This document shows positions 38,402 through 50,449 of a DNA stretch of 64,000 nucleotides, piece by piece. Within the stretch, counting starts at the first letter, position 1. Each line of letters begins with the position of its first letter. The stretch comes from Fratercula arctica (taxonomy: Eukaryota > Chordata > Aves > Charadriiformes > Alcidae): the NCBI GenBank assembly GCA_947846985.1, contig CANTUZ010000008.1, forward strand, positions 30,000,077-30,064,076. Reading direction: 5' to 3'. Under the pieces are notes generated by a model that was given only the letters and a program-made list of their open reading frames with translations, did no database searches and was not told where the DNA came from. The position numbers and the translations under genes were made by a program.

Positions 38402-39849
38402 CTTCTAACAGAGCATTTTGTGGATTAACTGAAATAATGTCATGTTGTTTTGTTATGAGCATTTACTATGTATGTCTGTGTCCTTCCTGTTTGTTACTGC
38501 ATTAAATTTATACTTCTTTTTAAGAGCTTGGTGAGATAAAAATTATGTACTGGGGTAAGGCTTACCCTTGTTTCTGACTGGCCCTTGCACTTTGTTGGGC
38601 TGCATGGATCAGTGGGGTTTTAACTGCCTTGGGGTTTAAGCTTAAGTGAAACAGTTTATTTGAGCAAAGCACTGATTGTTATATATAATTACTAGCCATA
38701 AGTTAGGGTAAAGATTTGAGAGTACTGTTTAGTGCTGTTGGATGCAATTTTTAGCTTGCACTGTCCAGGATTTCTAGGAGGGGAGTTTTACATCATACGG
38801 AGCATTGAAATGCAGCCAGTTTGCCAAAACATAATGGTCACTTTTTATCATGATGAATTGATAGTTGTGTGACCCATAGCATTTTGAGTCTTCTGAGTTA
38901 GTACGGCTGCCACACTTGAAGTCACATTTGTGCCACAGATAGAAAATGTTTTGTTTGTCAGTGGAATATATAACATACTGTAATAGAATCGTGAAGTTTC
39001 TGGCTCACAATTAGTGTTCAGACTTGGTGCACTCTTGTTGTCTCTGTTTAGGGAACAATTGAGTTTTTATCAATAGAGAATAGACACTAACAACAATTTT
39101 GACCTTGTTTTGTGGGGTCTTGCTCTCAGTTTTAAGTTTGGTAGACAGAGAACATCAACATGTTATCTTGCTTTCTCTATAAAGACTTCTTCCTGGGTAA
39201 TCTCCAGTTAAAACATCAGTAGGTAAAGGCAGTCAGAAGAGTCTAAGCTGACTTCTGCCTTGAGTTCCCTGGGGAGAGGCATCCACACTTGTGAACTATA
39301 AAAGACTGGTAAAGTCTCCCTTGCTCATAATAAGGTTTGTTCAAACGTAGTTTACACTACCATGATTTATACTATTCAATGTGAATATTTTGCTTGTGTG
39401 TGTTGAGGGTTGTGTTTATATGTCTGCACACTGCAGGGTGCGCGCAGCGGTACTCTCAGCGCAAGCCCAAAGGCAGGGTAGGCTTAGCACTATAACTGCA
39501 GCTGCCGTTCAGCAAGGTTGTTGGACATTTCTGCGTGATCTGCGGTGTATTTCTTGCATGATCTCGCATGGTAGATTGTAAGATAGCAGGTTGAAAGTCA
39601 TAAGGGAGAGCGTGTGGTTTTTATACAACTTAAGTATTCATTGCTCCTTGCTGTCCACACTGTACACCTTCAGTCTAAGTCTAGTAAAAGAGCTGTGACA
39701 GAAAGAAATCAGCCTAAAACAAACAAACAAACAAACAAAAATGTGATTGGTTTCTGTTGTGGCTTACTGATGGCATGCAGAATCATATGCATGTTTGCAT
39801 GCTCTCCACCTACAGAATTAAAGACGGGTTGTGACTTGTGCAATCCTCG

Positions 39850-40213
39850 TGTGGTGGTTTGGCCCCAGCCGGCAGCAAAGAACCACACGGTGCTTCACTC
39901 GCTGTCCCCCACCCCACGACGGGATGGGGTGAGAATCGGAAGAAAAAGGCAAAACTTGTGGGTTGAGATAAAGGCAGTTTAGCAGTACAGGCAAGGAAAG
40001 AGGAAAACACCAACAATAGTGCTGATAAAGGAATATACAAACACGATTAATGTACAACCACTCACCGACCGGATCCAGGAAAGCCCAGCCCGCTCCCAGG
40101 CGGGAATACTGAAAGCCAAGCCAGCTCCCCAGCAGCGATTCCTGCTGCTCCCGACTGTGTCCCGTCCCAGCTCCTTGTTGAAAATTAACGCTGTCCCTGC
40201 CGGAACCAGGACA
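39850..40213 (-). mobile_element. Solo LTR of a second endogenous-retrovirus family, reverse orientation, 364 bp
   Basis: Read on the minus strand, the element starts TGTCCTGGTTCCGGCAGGG and ends GGCCAAACCACCACA, giving TG...CA termini. Both ends resemble LTRs that are abundant in many neoavian genomes. It is GC-richer than its surroundings. Flanks share only CCT, so the target-site duplication has decayed or was never clear. No viral open frames adjoin it. Confidence 0.68.
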
Positions 40214-43200
40214 CCTTTTTTAGACAGATTTAAATGGAACTAGGGTAAAAACTGTGTTTCTGTTGGGGAAGTTGGTATCTTGGGAAGATGATGATCTGAA
40301 AGTGGGATTTGTAACAACCACAAGTCTTTGGTATCCCATGCCTCCTGTTTGTCAGTTTTTGTGCAGAAGCTGTGTATCCTGGTTTTGCCAGTAGAGACAG
40401 TCACTACAGTTGTTGCTGAGTAGTCAGTAGCCTCAGGATTTCTGCTTCCCCAAGACCAGCCTTCCAGCCTTTCTGGAAGAGATGAATTTTTGGCAGGCTG
40501 CTGTGCAAGGAATAGATTGGGTCCCTAAGACAGTTCTAGAGGAAGCCAGAGGGACAAAACCAGGATGCAGGGGAGCTGAGGGAAATTGGAGAGACTGTAA
40601 ATTAACAAAAGGACAGGAACGTTTTGAGGAAGGGCAAGAGACGAAGAAATAAGAAGTGAAACAGTAAGGACAAAGAGGAAGAACAGTGCCAGGAGGGCTG
40701 GACCTTGAGACCGCTGCATGATGGGAGAAGCCTCTTATCTGGAAAGAGCCAACCTGGGTTTGGTCTTGTCCGCAAATATTTTTCACAGACTGCTGATCAC
40801 AGCATGCTTCCTGTTTCAAAATGCAACTGGAGTCTTGATTCAGTTAAGACAGAGGAACTGATGCAGGGAGAGAGACACTGAGGCATGGGATGATACAGAG
40901 ACAGAACCATTTTGGACCTGAAGGTCAGATAGCGCTTGTGGTGTCCCTCTGTGTTCTCCCAGCCTTTGGATAAAGGAAACGAGTCAGACGGGTTTTCTGA
41001 ACCGTTGCTAGCTGTGCCTTTTGGAAGGAATTTGTATGTCTCATTCTATCGAGGGGTATGTTACAATTTTGAGTTTATAAAGTTAGATAGGTTGAAATTG
41101 ATGAATGATTGTTTTCACTGCAAAATTTTAACTAATTTCAGCTCTCTTAACTGTTTCTCTTCATAATGTTGACTTCACAAGCTTCAGAGAGTCTGGTAAC
41201 TGTACTGATTGCAGCAGGAAATATATGAACAGCAAGGAACATGCTGGTGACCAGCAGATCATACTGAGAACCTTACCATTTTAGGCAGAGTTCTGTACTT
41301 AAAAGAGGATGAAAATACCAAAAGTTAATTATTGTTTAAATTCTCTTGTAAATGGGGAAGTGTTTACTTTCAATACGTACTTTCAGTATGTAAATACTTT
41401 CAAAGGAATGTTTAACTATTCCATTCCTGTATTCACTCCTGAATTTGGTGCTGATAGTTGACCTTTTTTTAATTTTGGAAATAACCTTCCATGAAAGTGC
41501 ATGTTAAAAGTACTATGGTGAGTTGGAAAGGGGCTTCAGAGAAAGGAGGTGAAGTCATGGAGGATCCGGTGACACAGCAGGACAGTAGCACTGAAGTATT
41601 TTTAAATGGGAAGATATAATTGATTCACCCTTCCTTCATTGTCTTTTAATTAGGATTTATGTATGGGAGCAAATACACTGAGCTGTGCTGTGTACTAGGA
41701 AGTCCTGGCTGCACTGCTTAGTGTGTCCCCTTAAAATAAAAGCAAAACCTGGTTACTTTTGGGGCTTGTCCATCGATTTTTCTCACAAGCACTGTAATAA
41801 TTAATTTTGTGAAATTGGAACCATGATAGGTGGAGCAGGGAACCGCTGCATTATGACCACAGCTTATTACTTTGTTATAACATATTTCTTCTAAGTCATG
41901 TGACAAATACATAGACAAATAGACTATAGTGCAAAAGGCAGTACTTTTCCTGGAACTTTAGAGACTATGGCTGTCTCACTTTTTTCAGAGTTGTTCTATC
42001 AGTCCTTGAGCCTGTTCTCCCATGTAAGTGGTGTAAGATTAACATTATTGTTATTATTATTTATTGGGTTTATTATTGATTATTATTATAATAAAACAGT
42101 TTGCTTGTTGTATCAGTTGTGTCTTTAATTTAGTAAAGTGAGAGAAGAAGACAGACAGTTAAACATTGTTTTAGTGTGCTCCCTGTATTTACAGACAGGC
42201 TTAACTATAGTGTTTGGTGGCACATCTGTTCGAATTGCAATAATTTTGTGGGTTTGAAACTTAACAGCCTTTGGGAAATAAAAATGAAAATTTCCTTTAT
42301 CAGAAAGACTTACTTTTATAAGCACATACCTTGTATTTTAAACAAAAGGCATGACTTATGTGAGAAAGAAGATAACTTCATAACTGGCTATCAAGAAAAT
42401 ACTCTTTCCTGTGTGGATATAAAAATACACAGTCAGAACTGAGCTCATTGAATCGTGGGGTTAAGCACATATGATTCATTCAGATACTGGTGGTTTTGTG
42501 GTGATAGGGGCTGAATGGTAAGGATTCTAGTGTGTTTAAAAGTTCAATTTGAACAGATTTAAAGAAAACAGTATTTGGGGCAGAGCATGAATTGTATAAA
42601 CTGCATCACAACGCATGTTTTGCTGTTTTATCAGTTTTTTTGATAGACAAAGGTTTAAGATTCAGTTGTATGTTCACTCTTGCTAACAGAATGCTGACCA
42701 AGGGCATGTCACAAAAAGCTGCTTTGGTGTAGAGTGGTCCTTGGAGGAGAGGGAAATACAATTGTCTGCTTTTTTTTTTTTTTTTTTTTAATATTTACAG
42801 TACTACTAATTCAGTTAGTCAGCTGGGCTACCTTGGAGTTATTAGCCCTGGTATTGAAACATTTGCAGTAGCAGTAACATTAAAATTGATTGCCTAATAT
42901 TCCAGTCGTGTAGGAGTGGCAAGTTTTGATTTGCTGTTGCGAATTTTTCTGTCTCCCAGTGAGTTCAATGGGACAAGAGACCTCTACTGAATGCATTTCT
43001 GTAGAGTTTCTCTTCAGAAATTCTTAGGTAGACAGAATGAAGTGGCAAACGGCTCGCTTACCAGAGAGGCACTGAAGGCAGGTCTTTGAAGTGTCAGAGT
43101 GAGATAGTTGGAAGGTTTGCATTTGGTATTTTCTAACTGTCTCTTGTACTCAAAAGTTGGATCCATGAGCCAAGTTGAATATTTCTAAAGCCAATGGAAG

Positions 43201-43466
43201 AAGTGGTGGAGAAGGGAGGTGGTATTCGATGCTCAGTGAAACAGAACTAGTTTGATGAGAATTTTCCTGGCCTTTTTAAAAGGGTTGACCTGACTTGTAT
43301 TTGATTTTAATATTATAAATTGATTGAAAGCTGGGAACTTAGTTTTACTTGATGCAGATAATCCAAAACAGGAAGACGTGCTTTGACTATGCTGACCAGG
43401 GTCAGAAGCAGTGTATAGAAACAGGAGAAACCAGATAGCTTGGAAGAGTTATACTCACGTGGACTC

Positions 43467-43516
43467 TTATCTTTGTGATGATGCAAAACCTTTATCTTTG
43501 TTATGGTGTAAAACCT
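43467..43516 (+). repeat. 25-bp imperfect tandem duplication
   Basis: TTATCTTTGTGATGATGCAAAACCT (43467-43491) is followed directly by a copy differing at a few positions (43492-43516). It lies about 0.5 kb upstream of the CASP18 start. Confidence 0.7.
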
Positions 43517-43590
43517 GGCACTCTTATTTACTACATAGTCTGTATTTCAGACTGGTAAGTGGCTCTTGCTCCTAAATGGGATCAAACCTC

Positions 43591-43640
43591 AAAAAAAAAC
43601 CAAAAAAAACAAAAAAAAACAAAAAACAAAAAACAAAAAA

Positions 43641-43676
<36 letters not shown>

Positions 43677-43680
43677 AAAA
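43591..43680 (+). repeat. A-rich tract with scattered C
   Basis: Ninety bases consist almost only of A, with isolated C. Three overlapping open frames through it are lysine-rich artefacts. It could be the tail of an old retroposon, but no recognisable body is attached. Confidence 0.8.
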
Positions 43681-44025
43681 CCCCAAAACAACCAAAACAG
43701 CAGCAGCCTGCCAGGATTGTACATCCTGTGCATTGGTACTTCCCACTGGCTAGACACACAACACAGGAAGCAAGAAAGATCCATGATTTTCTCTGTCAAT
43801 TTCAGGTAGTAGAGTTTTTTATATTAAATTGAGAGAACCGAAAGAGCCAAGCATCAAAGCTATGATAGCAAGACAGCCTCTCTCTGCTGAAGTGCTTTTG
43901 ATTGCATGTATTTATTTTGGGCTATTCTCATGATGTGATGCCTTTTATAATCGTGTTTTTGCACTATTGTTACTGACAAATGAAATCAACTTCTGTTTGT
44001 GTTCAGATCCAAATCCTGACGTGAA

Positions 44026-45839
44026 ATGAGTGCAAACTTCCACAAACTCCTTTTTGACATTTCTGAGGCTTTGGTCGCAGATGAACTGGCAGCTCTGAAG
44101 TTCCTCAGCCTGCAGTACATCCCCACGGGGAAGCTGGAAGCCATTCAGGAGCCCAAGGCCTTCTTCAAAGTGCTGCAGGAGAAAGGCATGATCGAGGCAG
44201 AGAACCTCTCCTTCCTGAAGGAGCTGCTCTACTGGATCAATCGAATGGACCTCCTGGCCGCCCATCTGGGCTCCAGCCGAGAGGAGATGGCGAGGGAGCT
44301 TCAGATCCCAGGCAGGGCAAAGGTGTCAGCCTACAGGTAAGCACAGAAGTAGTAAACCTTTGCATGCAGAATGTCCAACAGTTCTGTTGTGTATTGTCTT
44401 GTTTTCTGGCTGCACCATTGTCTTTTGAATATGGCGGCATCATTGTATTTATTACAGCATGACTACCTGCCATTTTGCAGTTTTACATTTTGCAGTTCAA
44501 ATGTGTAATTGCGGTGTTTATTTCTCATAATTTCATTAATCAGTCTCTCTTTATTCTTTATTGCCAGGCAACTGCTATATAGAATTGCAGAGGACTTGAC
44601 TCCAGAAGATGTCAAGTGCGTGAAGTTCCTGCTTCAAAAAGAAATGCCAAAGAACAAGCTCCAGGATAATGCTGTATGGAAAGTGATCTTGATACGTTTC
44701 TTGCAAATCTAGTTCAGAGTCTGCTAGTTCTTGTAAGAAGAGAGGAAAGAGAAAGCAGTCTGTTCTCACTAAAATCTGTTGTTGAAAGAATTGGGATGTT
44801 AGCTGATAGCTGCTGTGTGAAAGAATGGACCCCTTTTTTATCTCATTGTATCTTTTCTCTGCCCTTTTTTGTTCTCCTGTTCCTACTTTCCCTCCACTAC
44901 CTGTCTCCCTAAACTTTTCTTCTTGCAAAATCCATCATGCTCTTCCTTTCATCTTTGCTTGGTGTTTATAAGACATTTGTACATATGCTGTACCTAGGAA
45001 GAGTGATGTTTGCTGGAGGAGAAACAAAGTTTTGGAGACAGAAAATCTAGTTCTAATGTGAGTTCAACCACAATTTTTGTGTGTCTTTGGGTATGTTTTC
45101 TTCTTTATTGTAATTTGGGGTAACAGCATTTTGTTAACTTCCCGGCAAAAGTATTAAGAGGTTTGATGAGCTAGTTTAATACTTGTATTGTAAATAATGA
45201 ACGTGCTATTAAAATGCTTGATGTTGTTAAGAAGATATTATTGTCTGCTATTTGTATTGTGACACCTATAGGAAAATTATCAGACTTACCTCCAACTTGG
45301 TGGACTATGGAGATTTAAAAAACAAAATTAGCCCTGAACACCCTTTCTGTAATAGAAAATGTAAAATGGCACAGCTAAATGACTTAACTGTACTTCATCT
45401 CAACCCAGAGACACAACAGGATGCCATGATGTTGTCCACATCAGTGCTTTGCAACACGGCAGGATAACCTAGCCATAGGCAATTTCTAATAATCCTGTCT
45501 TTACCTTAGTGATCTGTTTCTTCAGTTGCATTGCATCCTGGCACTTGTTTTAATGAGGTTTGGAGGAAAAAGAAATTGGTCTTTAGCTGGGCTGTCTCTG
45601 GGAATGAGGATGTTGTCTTCTGCTCTATTCAGAAGTGCCCGATACTGCAGTTATTGAAGGTCACTCTATGAGCTTGGGTTTTGTGTTTTTGTTTTACCAG
45701 TCAATGTTGAAGGTCTTACTGGAAATGGAAAGAAATGAGATAATTAAAGAAGATGACCTGGCAGCGCTGAAAGATATATTAAAGCCATTTAGAGCTGATG
45801 TAAAGAAAAAAATTGATATCTATGAAGAAAAAAAAAAAG
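44026..45839 (+). other. CASP18: CASP18 tandem death effector domains (exons 1-3)
   Basis: DED1 spans about residues 1-103, with LKFLSLQ and RxDL (RMDL). DED2 spans about 104-185, with VKFLLQKEM. Exon 1 is GC-rich from about 44086 onwards, unlike all later exons of this gene. DED2 ends in a very lysine-rich stretch (about residues 173-185), and the exon 3 donor is preceded by a run of nine or more A. Confidence 0.9.
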
Positions 45840-48800
45840 GTAAATTATTTAATCTGCTGTTTAAGAGGAGAGATGAGGTGTTTTTTGTGATTTTTGTGGC
45901 TCCATCCTTGGCAAGCCAAGAATCCAGAGGTAAAAGACAGACCTTACAGTATCCTAGGACAGGCAGAGGAGCTTTTGGTATCTGTGGTTTCTGAAGTTTT
46001 CTGCTACTTCCTTATCCCATCATACCTACCTGTATCTCCTTGAAATACATTCTATGCCTTGTAAATGGTCTACTTTTCCCTCCTCTTTGCCTTAAATGCA
46101 ATTTTTCTCTTCCGGAAACCGTGCAGTGCTGGTTTTGGACCATGATACTTTTTCAGTCATGAAAGGGACTGGAAGTGACAGTTGCCTTGGGGAAACTTGT
46201 CAGCTTTATTTCCTGTTAGCCAGGCTGTTTGCTCTTAAGTCAAAGGAAAAGCCCCTGGAGACCAGGTATTTGGCTAAAGTCTAACCATTAGCTTTCTGTA
46301 CCAGATGTGAAATTTTAAGGACTTCAGTATATCCGAGCTGTCGCAGCTGAGGTGGTGACTTGTGACACCACAGCTGGGCCTTACTCTTTGGGAAACAGGA
46401 TACATTAACCAACAACTGAGACCTATTAAATCTTTCCCCAGAACCTTCTTTTGGATGACTCAGGACGTGTGTTTCCTTAGATACATCTGTACAGCTTATG
46501 TAGGTCCCTGCAGAGATACCAGCTAGTTTCCCCAGCATGTCTTTGTGCTGATGACCTGTGCTTGTGTCTCTAAAAGAGCAGAAGAAAATTGCCAAGGGTG
46601 CCTAGTGTGAGCTAGTGTAAGTGTCAAGGGAATGGCTTTTTAGTAGTATTGTTATTATTTTGTCCCCCTTGATAAGTAGACAAAGCGCATGTCTTAAAGA
46701 TCTTGTTGCCCTGACAATTACCATTTAAACACATCTGTGTAACGTGCAAAAGGGGTACTGTGATTTATTTCCTTGGCTGCAGTCATGGGTTTGATGATTT
46801 CAGGCAGTTGTATTCAAAGAAGTGTTTGGTTGCTTTCATTATGCTGGTATTTTCCATCCTTGGTGTGTCCACCCAAACAGTCAATTTCTCTGGAAAGACA
46901 ATGGCCTCAGAAGTAAATGAACTAGCTGTAATGTACCACTGTACAAAAATGGATCTCCTCTTTCACTTACGTATCCCATAGTGGGGATGCTAGCAAATGG
47001 CTTGCCTGGGGTGACTACTCACATTCAGCCTTTTATTATCTGGATCTTGCTACCAGTAAAAAAGCAGAGAAGAAACGGAGCACAGCTCTGCACAGCTTCA
47101 ATAACCAGCAGCCTGTGAAACTGGAAGCCTGCTTGGCCCAGCTCTACAAAATGATGGTGTCTCAGTGATGTCAAAACCACCCTCCACTTCATGCCTCATA
47201 CTGTTTTTTATGAGTGTTGAAATATGCACAGTGGAAGATTTATCTTTTTAGTTCTAAAATGTTCTATTTATCTTCTCCCTCTTAGAAAATGATTCTAAGG
47301 AAAAACTCCACTATCCAGTGCCTGTGTCTGTGCATCCATCAGGACAAGGAGCAGAGGGAGAGACACCACACCTGGTGAGGAATACCTCAAGATTACCTTT
47401 AAAGTATTTATCCAGCTCCGGGGGAAGGGTGAGGGGACATAAATTCTTAAGACTAAGGAGGTGGAAAAGCTGAAAGGGAAGAGTTCTGTCTTTATATGTA
47501 AGCCTTGGAACAATTCCTATTTTCAAAACAAGGCCAAGCCTTGTTCCTTTTTGAAGACCTGGCTGTCAGAAACCTTTTAGGCAAGAAATGAAGAAGTAGC
47601 TGCTGTGTGAAGAAAACCAATCTTAATGATAATGGAGACTGAGACATTAAAGCCCTGGCCAGTATACTCTTGGACAGATGGGAAGGGAACCACAGAATCT
47701 GCTACCTCACTAGAAACCCACAAGGACTCTCAGAGGGAATGATACAGTGCAGGAACTTTTCCTCTACATGTGCAAATTTGTGTTTCTGGATATACGCTTT
47801 CTCCCATGCCAAAATCATATCCTAACCACAGAAACAGAGGAGGAGGGATTCAGGGAGACAGAGCAGATTCCTCTCCACTGTATCTAGGTTGTATTCTTAG
47901 GCTTTTCCTTTCTTGTATCTTGACCCTCATGATTTTTTTGCACTTGTACATGAAGGACCAACAATCTGTGTATAGCATATTTCTCTTTTGTGTGCTTGTC
48001 GCGGCTTTCTTATCTGCTTTCTTTGTTTCTACAGCTTGTGGAATCATATAAGATGAAAAATAACCCCCATGGTTACTGTGTGATTCTTAACAACCACATT
48101 TTTAAAAATCCACATGAAGTCAGAGAAGGAACATTGAAAGATGGAGGTAAGTACTTTTTTATTACAATTACTGGTTTGTTTTTTCTGTGCTATAATTATC
48201 TGAAAGAACTATCTAATCTTTCCTGTGAAGAAGAATCATGTCCACTGAGCTTCTTTTGTTACTCCTCAAGAGTAACTGTAATAACAGTCACTGTAGAAAC
48301 TGGAAATATGCCACTTCCAACACTTTAGCTGATGGCTTAAAGAAGGAACCACTTTCTGTTCTAGGTAAAAAGCATCGTCTTAATTGGTCATATATACCAA
48401 ATAGTGAAGAATACTGTTCCACCTTCTCACTTTTTGATTGTTTCTAATTCTTGGCTATCATGGAGTAATATTTTTAAGTCCTTAAATTCTCTTTAATGCT
48501 CAAATGAATGCTACTGCTTTGTAAATTACCTTAAAGCCTGACTTCCTGCAAGAGTCACTTTTAAGATAAACAGAAGTTTATCTTAAAAGATAAAACTCCT
48601 CTTCCTTCTTGCTGCATTGATCATTCTCAAAAAATGAGGGACCTACTTCATCTAAGAGTGACAGAATTTGTCATTCTAAAGAGGTACCTCTTCTTAACTT
48701 TCTAAGTCTTGTTCTTAAGCATCTGAGATTACTATGCAATGTGCAGTTAAAGCTTTTTTTAAAGCAGTAATTTTGCTATTTTGTGAATTTCACTAATTTG

Positions 48801-50449
48801 TACCAATTAGTGTTTTTATATAGAGTGATGCTTAACCCAGTTGTATTTGAAAAAAATAAAATTAGGCATTCGAGTTTTTCTAACTAGATTCGGCAATCTA
48901 AGAGTCAGTCAGGTGAGTTTATTGGTGGGATCTAAACATCTCTGCTAATATCTGTTCTACTACACAGACACTGATGTTTCAGCATCTTCCTTGTCACTGT
49001 TTATGTTTAACAAGTGCCTTCTGACTTTTTTTCCCAGAGGCTGTGAAGAGGGTCTTTGAGTGGCTTCAGTTTGAGACAGTTGAGCACAGGAATCTAGAAG
49101 CAAAGCAAATGTATGCTAAACTTAAAGAATACAGCAAAAAAGATCATAGTAACATGGACTGTTTTGTTTGCTTCGTTTTTTCCCATGGTGAAAAAGACAA
49201 AATACAAGGCGCTGATCATGAGCTTGTAAATATTAAAGATTTACTCTCCTGCTTCAGTGGATCTAATAGTCCTTCTCTTGCTGGCAAACCCAAGCTGTTT
49301 TTCATCCAGGCTTGTCAAGGCTCTGTAGGTCATCCAGCTGTCACAGTAAAAGAAGACTTTTCTGGCCATCTTGAGATGGATGCTGCCCCTCTGACTTCCA
49401 TTCCTGATCAGTCAGATACTCTCGTTGGCATGGCTACAGTGAAAGACTATGAGTGCTACCGCTGTCCAGAGACTGGCAGTATTTACATTCAATGCCTCTG
49501 TAAGAAGATGGAGTTGCTTTGCCCGCTGTAAGTACTATTTTTAATCCATGTACATTTGGGCTATTGCAGACTTACATACTTAAGCATGCTGTGCTGAAAC
49601 GTCAGTGTTTTGCATTTGTGCTGTAGAATGCTTTTCACCTGTAGGGCAGTGCAGAACAGTAATTATTCTGGAATTGGGCATTGTTATTCTTCTACAGATG
49701 AACCAAAGTACAAGTGACTTCTCCTAGTTTGCCTGTGACAGAATCAAGGTTGTAATGCTGGAACATTAATATATAAACTAGTGTGTGCATGTTTTTTAAC
49801 ATTTTTTGACTGATAAACGATTTTTTTTCCAGCGACAGCTGATGAGAGGCAAATTTGTTGAGTGATTACACAGACAATAAAATCACTGTTCTTTAGTCAT
49901 AATTTTCATTGTTCCCTCCCTCCCATCCCCATCATAAACTTGATTTAGAAAATAGAATTTCTCTTCAAGCATCACTTTCTCATAGTTTCCAGAAAAGGGC
50001 TTGGAGAATACATAGGTTTGGTTCTGTTTCATTTTAGTGCGCTCTTCTGCCTATAACCAAAGTAGGTGACTGCCTTTGCTGGTAAAGCGATGCTACAGGG
50101 AGGTTGGTTTTATTCCCCCCAAAATACCGCATTCAGTGGTTACACAATGGAGCCTGCAATTTCAGTGACAGACAGGGTAAGGGGAAGGTACTAGCCTTCC
50201 CTGAGATACCACTTTACTGGAGCAAACATAGATCAGCTCCTTGGACTAGCTGCAAGTACCATGTATTTCAATGTAACTTTTCTTCATTTTTGTTCAAGCC
50301 GCAAGGATCTCATGACCATCCTGACAGAAGTGAACAGGGAAGTGGGAGGAAGAGTATTAAATGGATGGAAGCAGATGCCAAAGATAACATCAACCCTTCG
50401 GAAGCAATTGATCTTCCAAGTTCCACAATCTCAGTCAACTGGAAAGTAG
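44026..50449 (+). CDS. CASP18: CASP18 (caspase-18), caspase-8-like initiator caspase, 7 coding exons
   Basis: The CDS joins 44026-44336, 44568-44673, 45701-45839, 47286-47374, 48035-48146, 49038-49527 and 50299-50449. This is 1398 nt, 465 aa. Caspase-18 is a DED caspase described in birds, reptiles and marsupials and lost in placental mammals. Its natural substrates are not well known. It is placed here by position between CASP10 and CASP8 and by an intact protease domain that is clearly different from both. Exons 2-7 are well diverged from CASP8, but exon 1 is almost a copy of the CASP8 first exon (see findings). The exon starts at about 44007, after the acceptor at 44005-44006, so there is probably an untranslated upstream exon. 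It has fewer linker exons than CFLAR or CASP10. An alternative reading as a CASP8 duplicate unique to this lineage is less likely. Confidence 0.87.
48035..50449 (+). other. CASP18: CASP18 protease domain (exons 5-7)
   Basis: The large subunit begins PHGYCVILNNHIF. The catalytic residues are His302 in FSHGE (codon 49184-49186) and Cys345 in QACQG (codon 49313-49315). The inter-subunit cleavage motif is LEMD-A, with Asp367 (codon 49379-49381). The pocket differs from CASP8 and CASP10: the usual WYIQ reads IYIQ, and DFLLGMAT reads DTLVGMAT. The Arg of the S1 region (CYRCP) is kept. Exon 7 begins RKDLMTILTEVN in place of GEDILTIL and ends with a 10-residue polar tail. Confidence 0.88.

Larger units (their letters stand above)
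38510..44006. other. Intergenic region between CASP10 and CASP18
   Basis: No coding similarity was seen. It contains an LTR fragment (39850-40213), an (AAAC)n run (39719-39739), a T run (42771-42789), a 25-bp tandem duplication (43467-43516) and a long A-rich tract (43591-43680). There is no CpG island. A consensus donor (CTG|GTAAGT, GT at 43555-43556) could end an untranslated first CASP18 exon, but this is only a guess. Confidence 0.45.

Noticed and set aside
43559..43832. Lysine-rich open frames
   Set aside because: They are produced by translating the A-rich tract.
43945..44265. Minus-strand open frame over CASP18 exon 1, with a similar one over CASP8 exon 1 (55259-55705)
   Set aside because: Their likeness to each other is explained by the near-identical exons on the + strand. 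There is no independent coding evidence.
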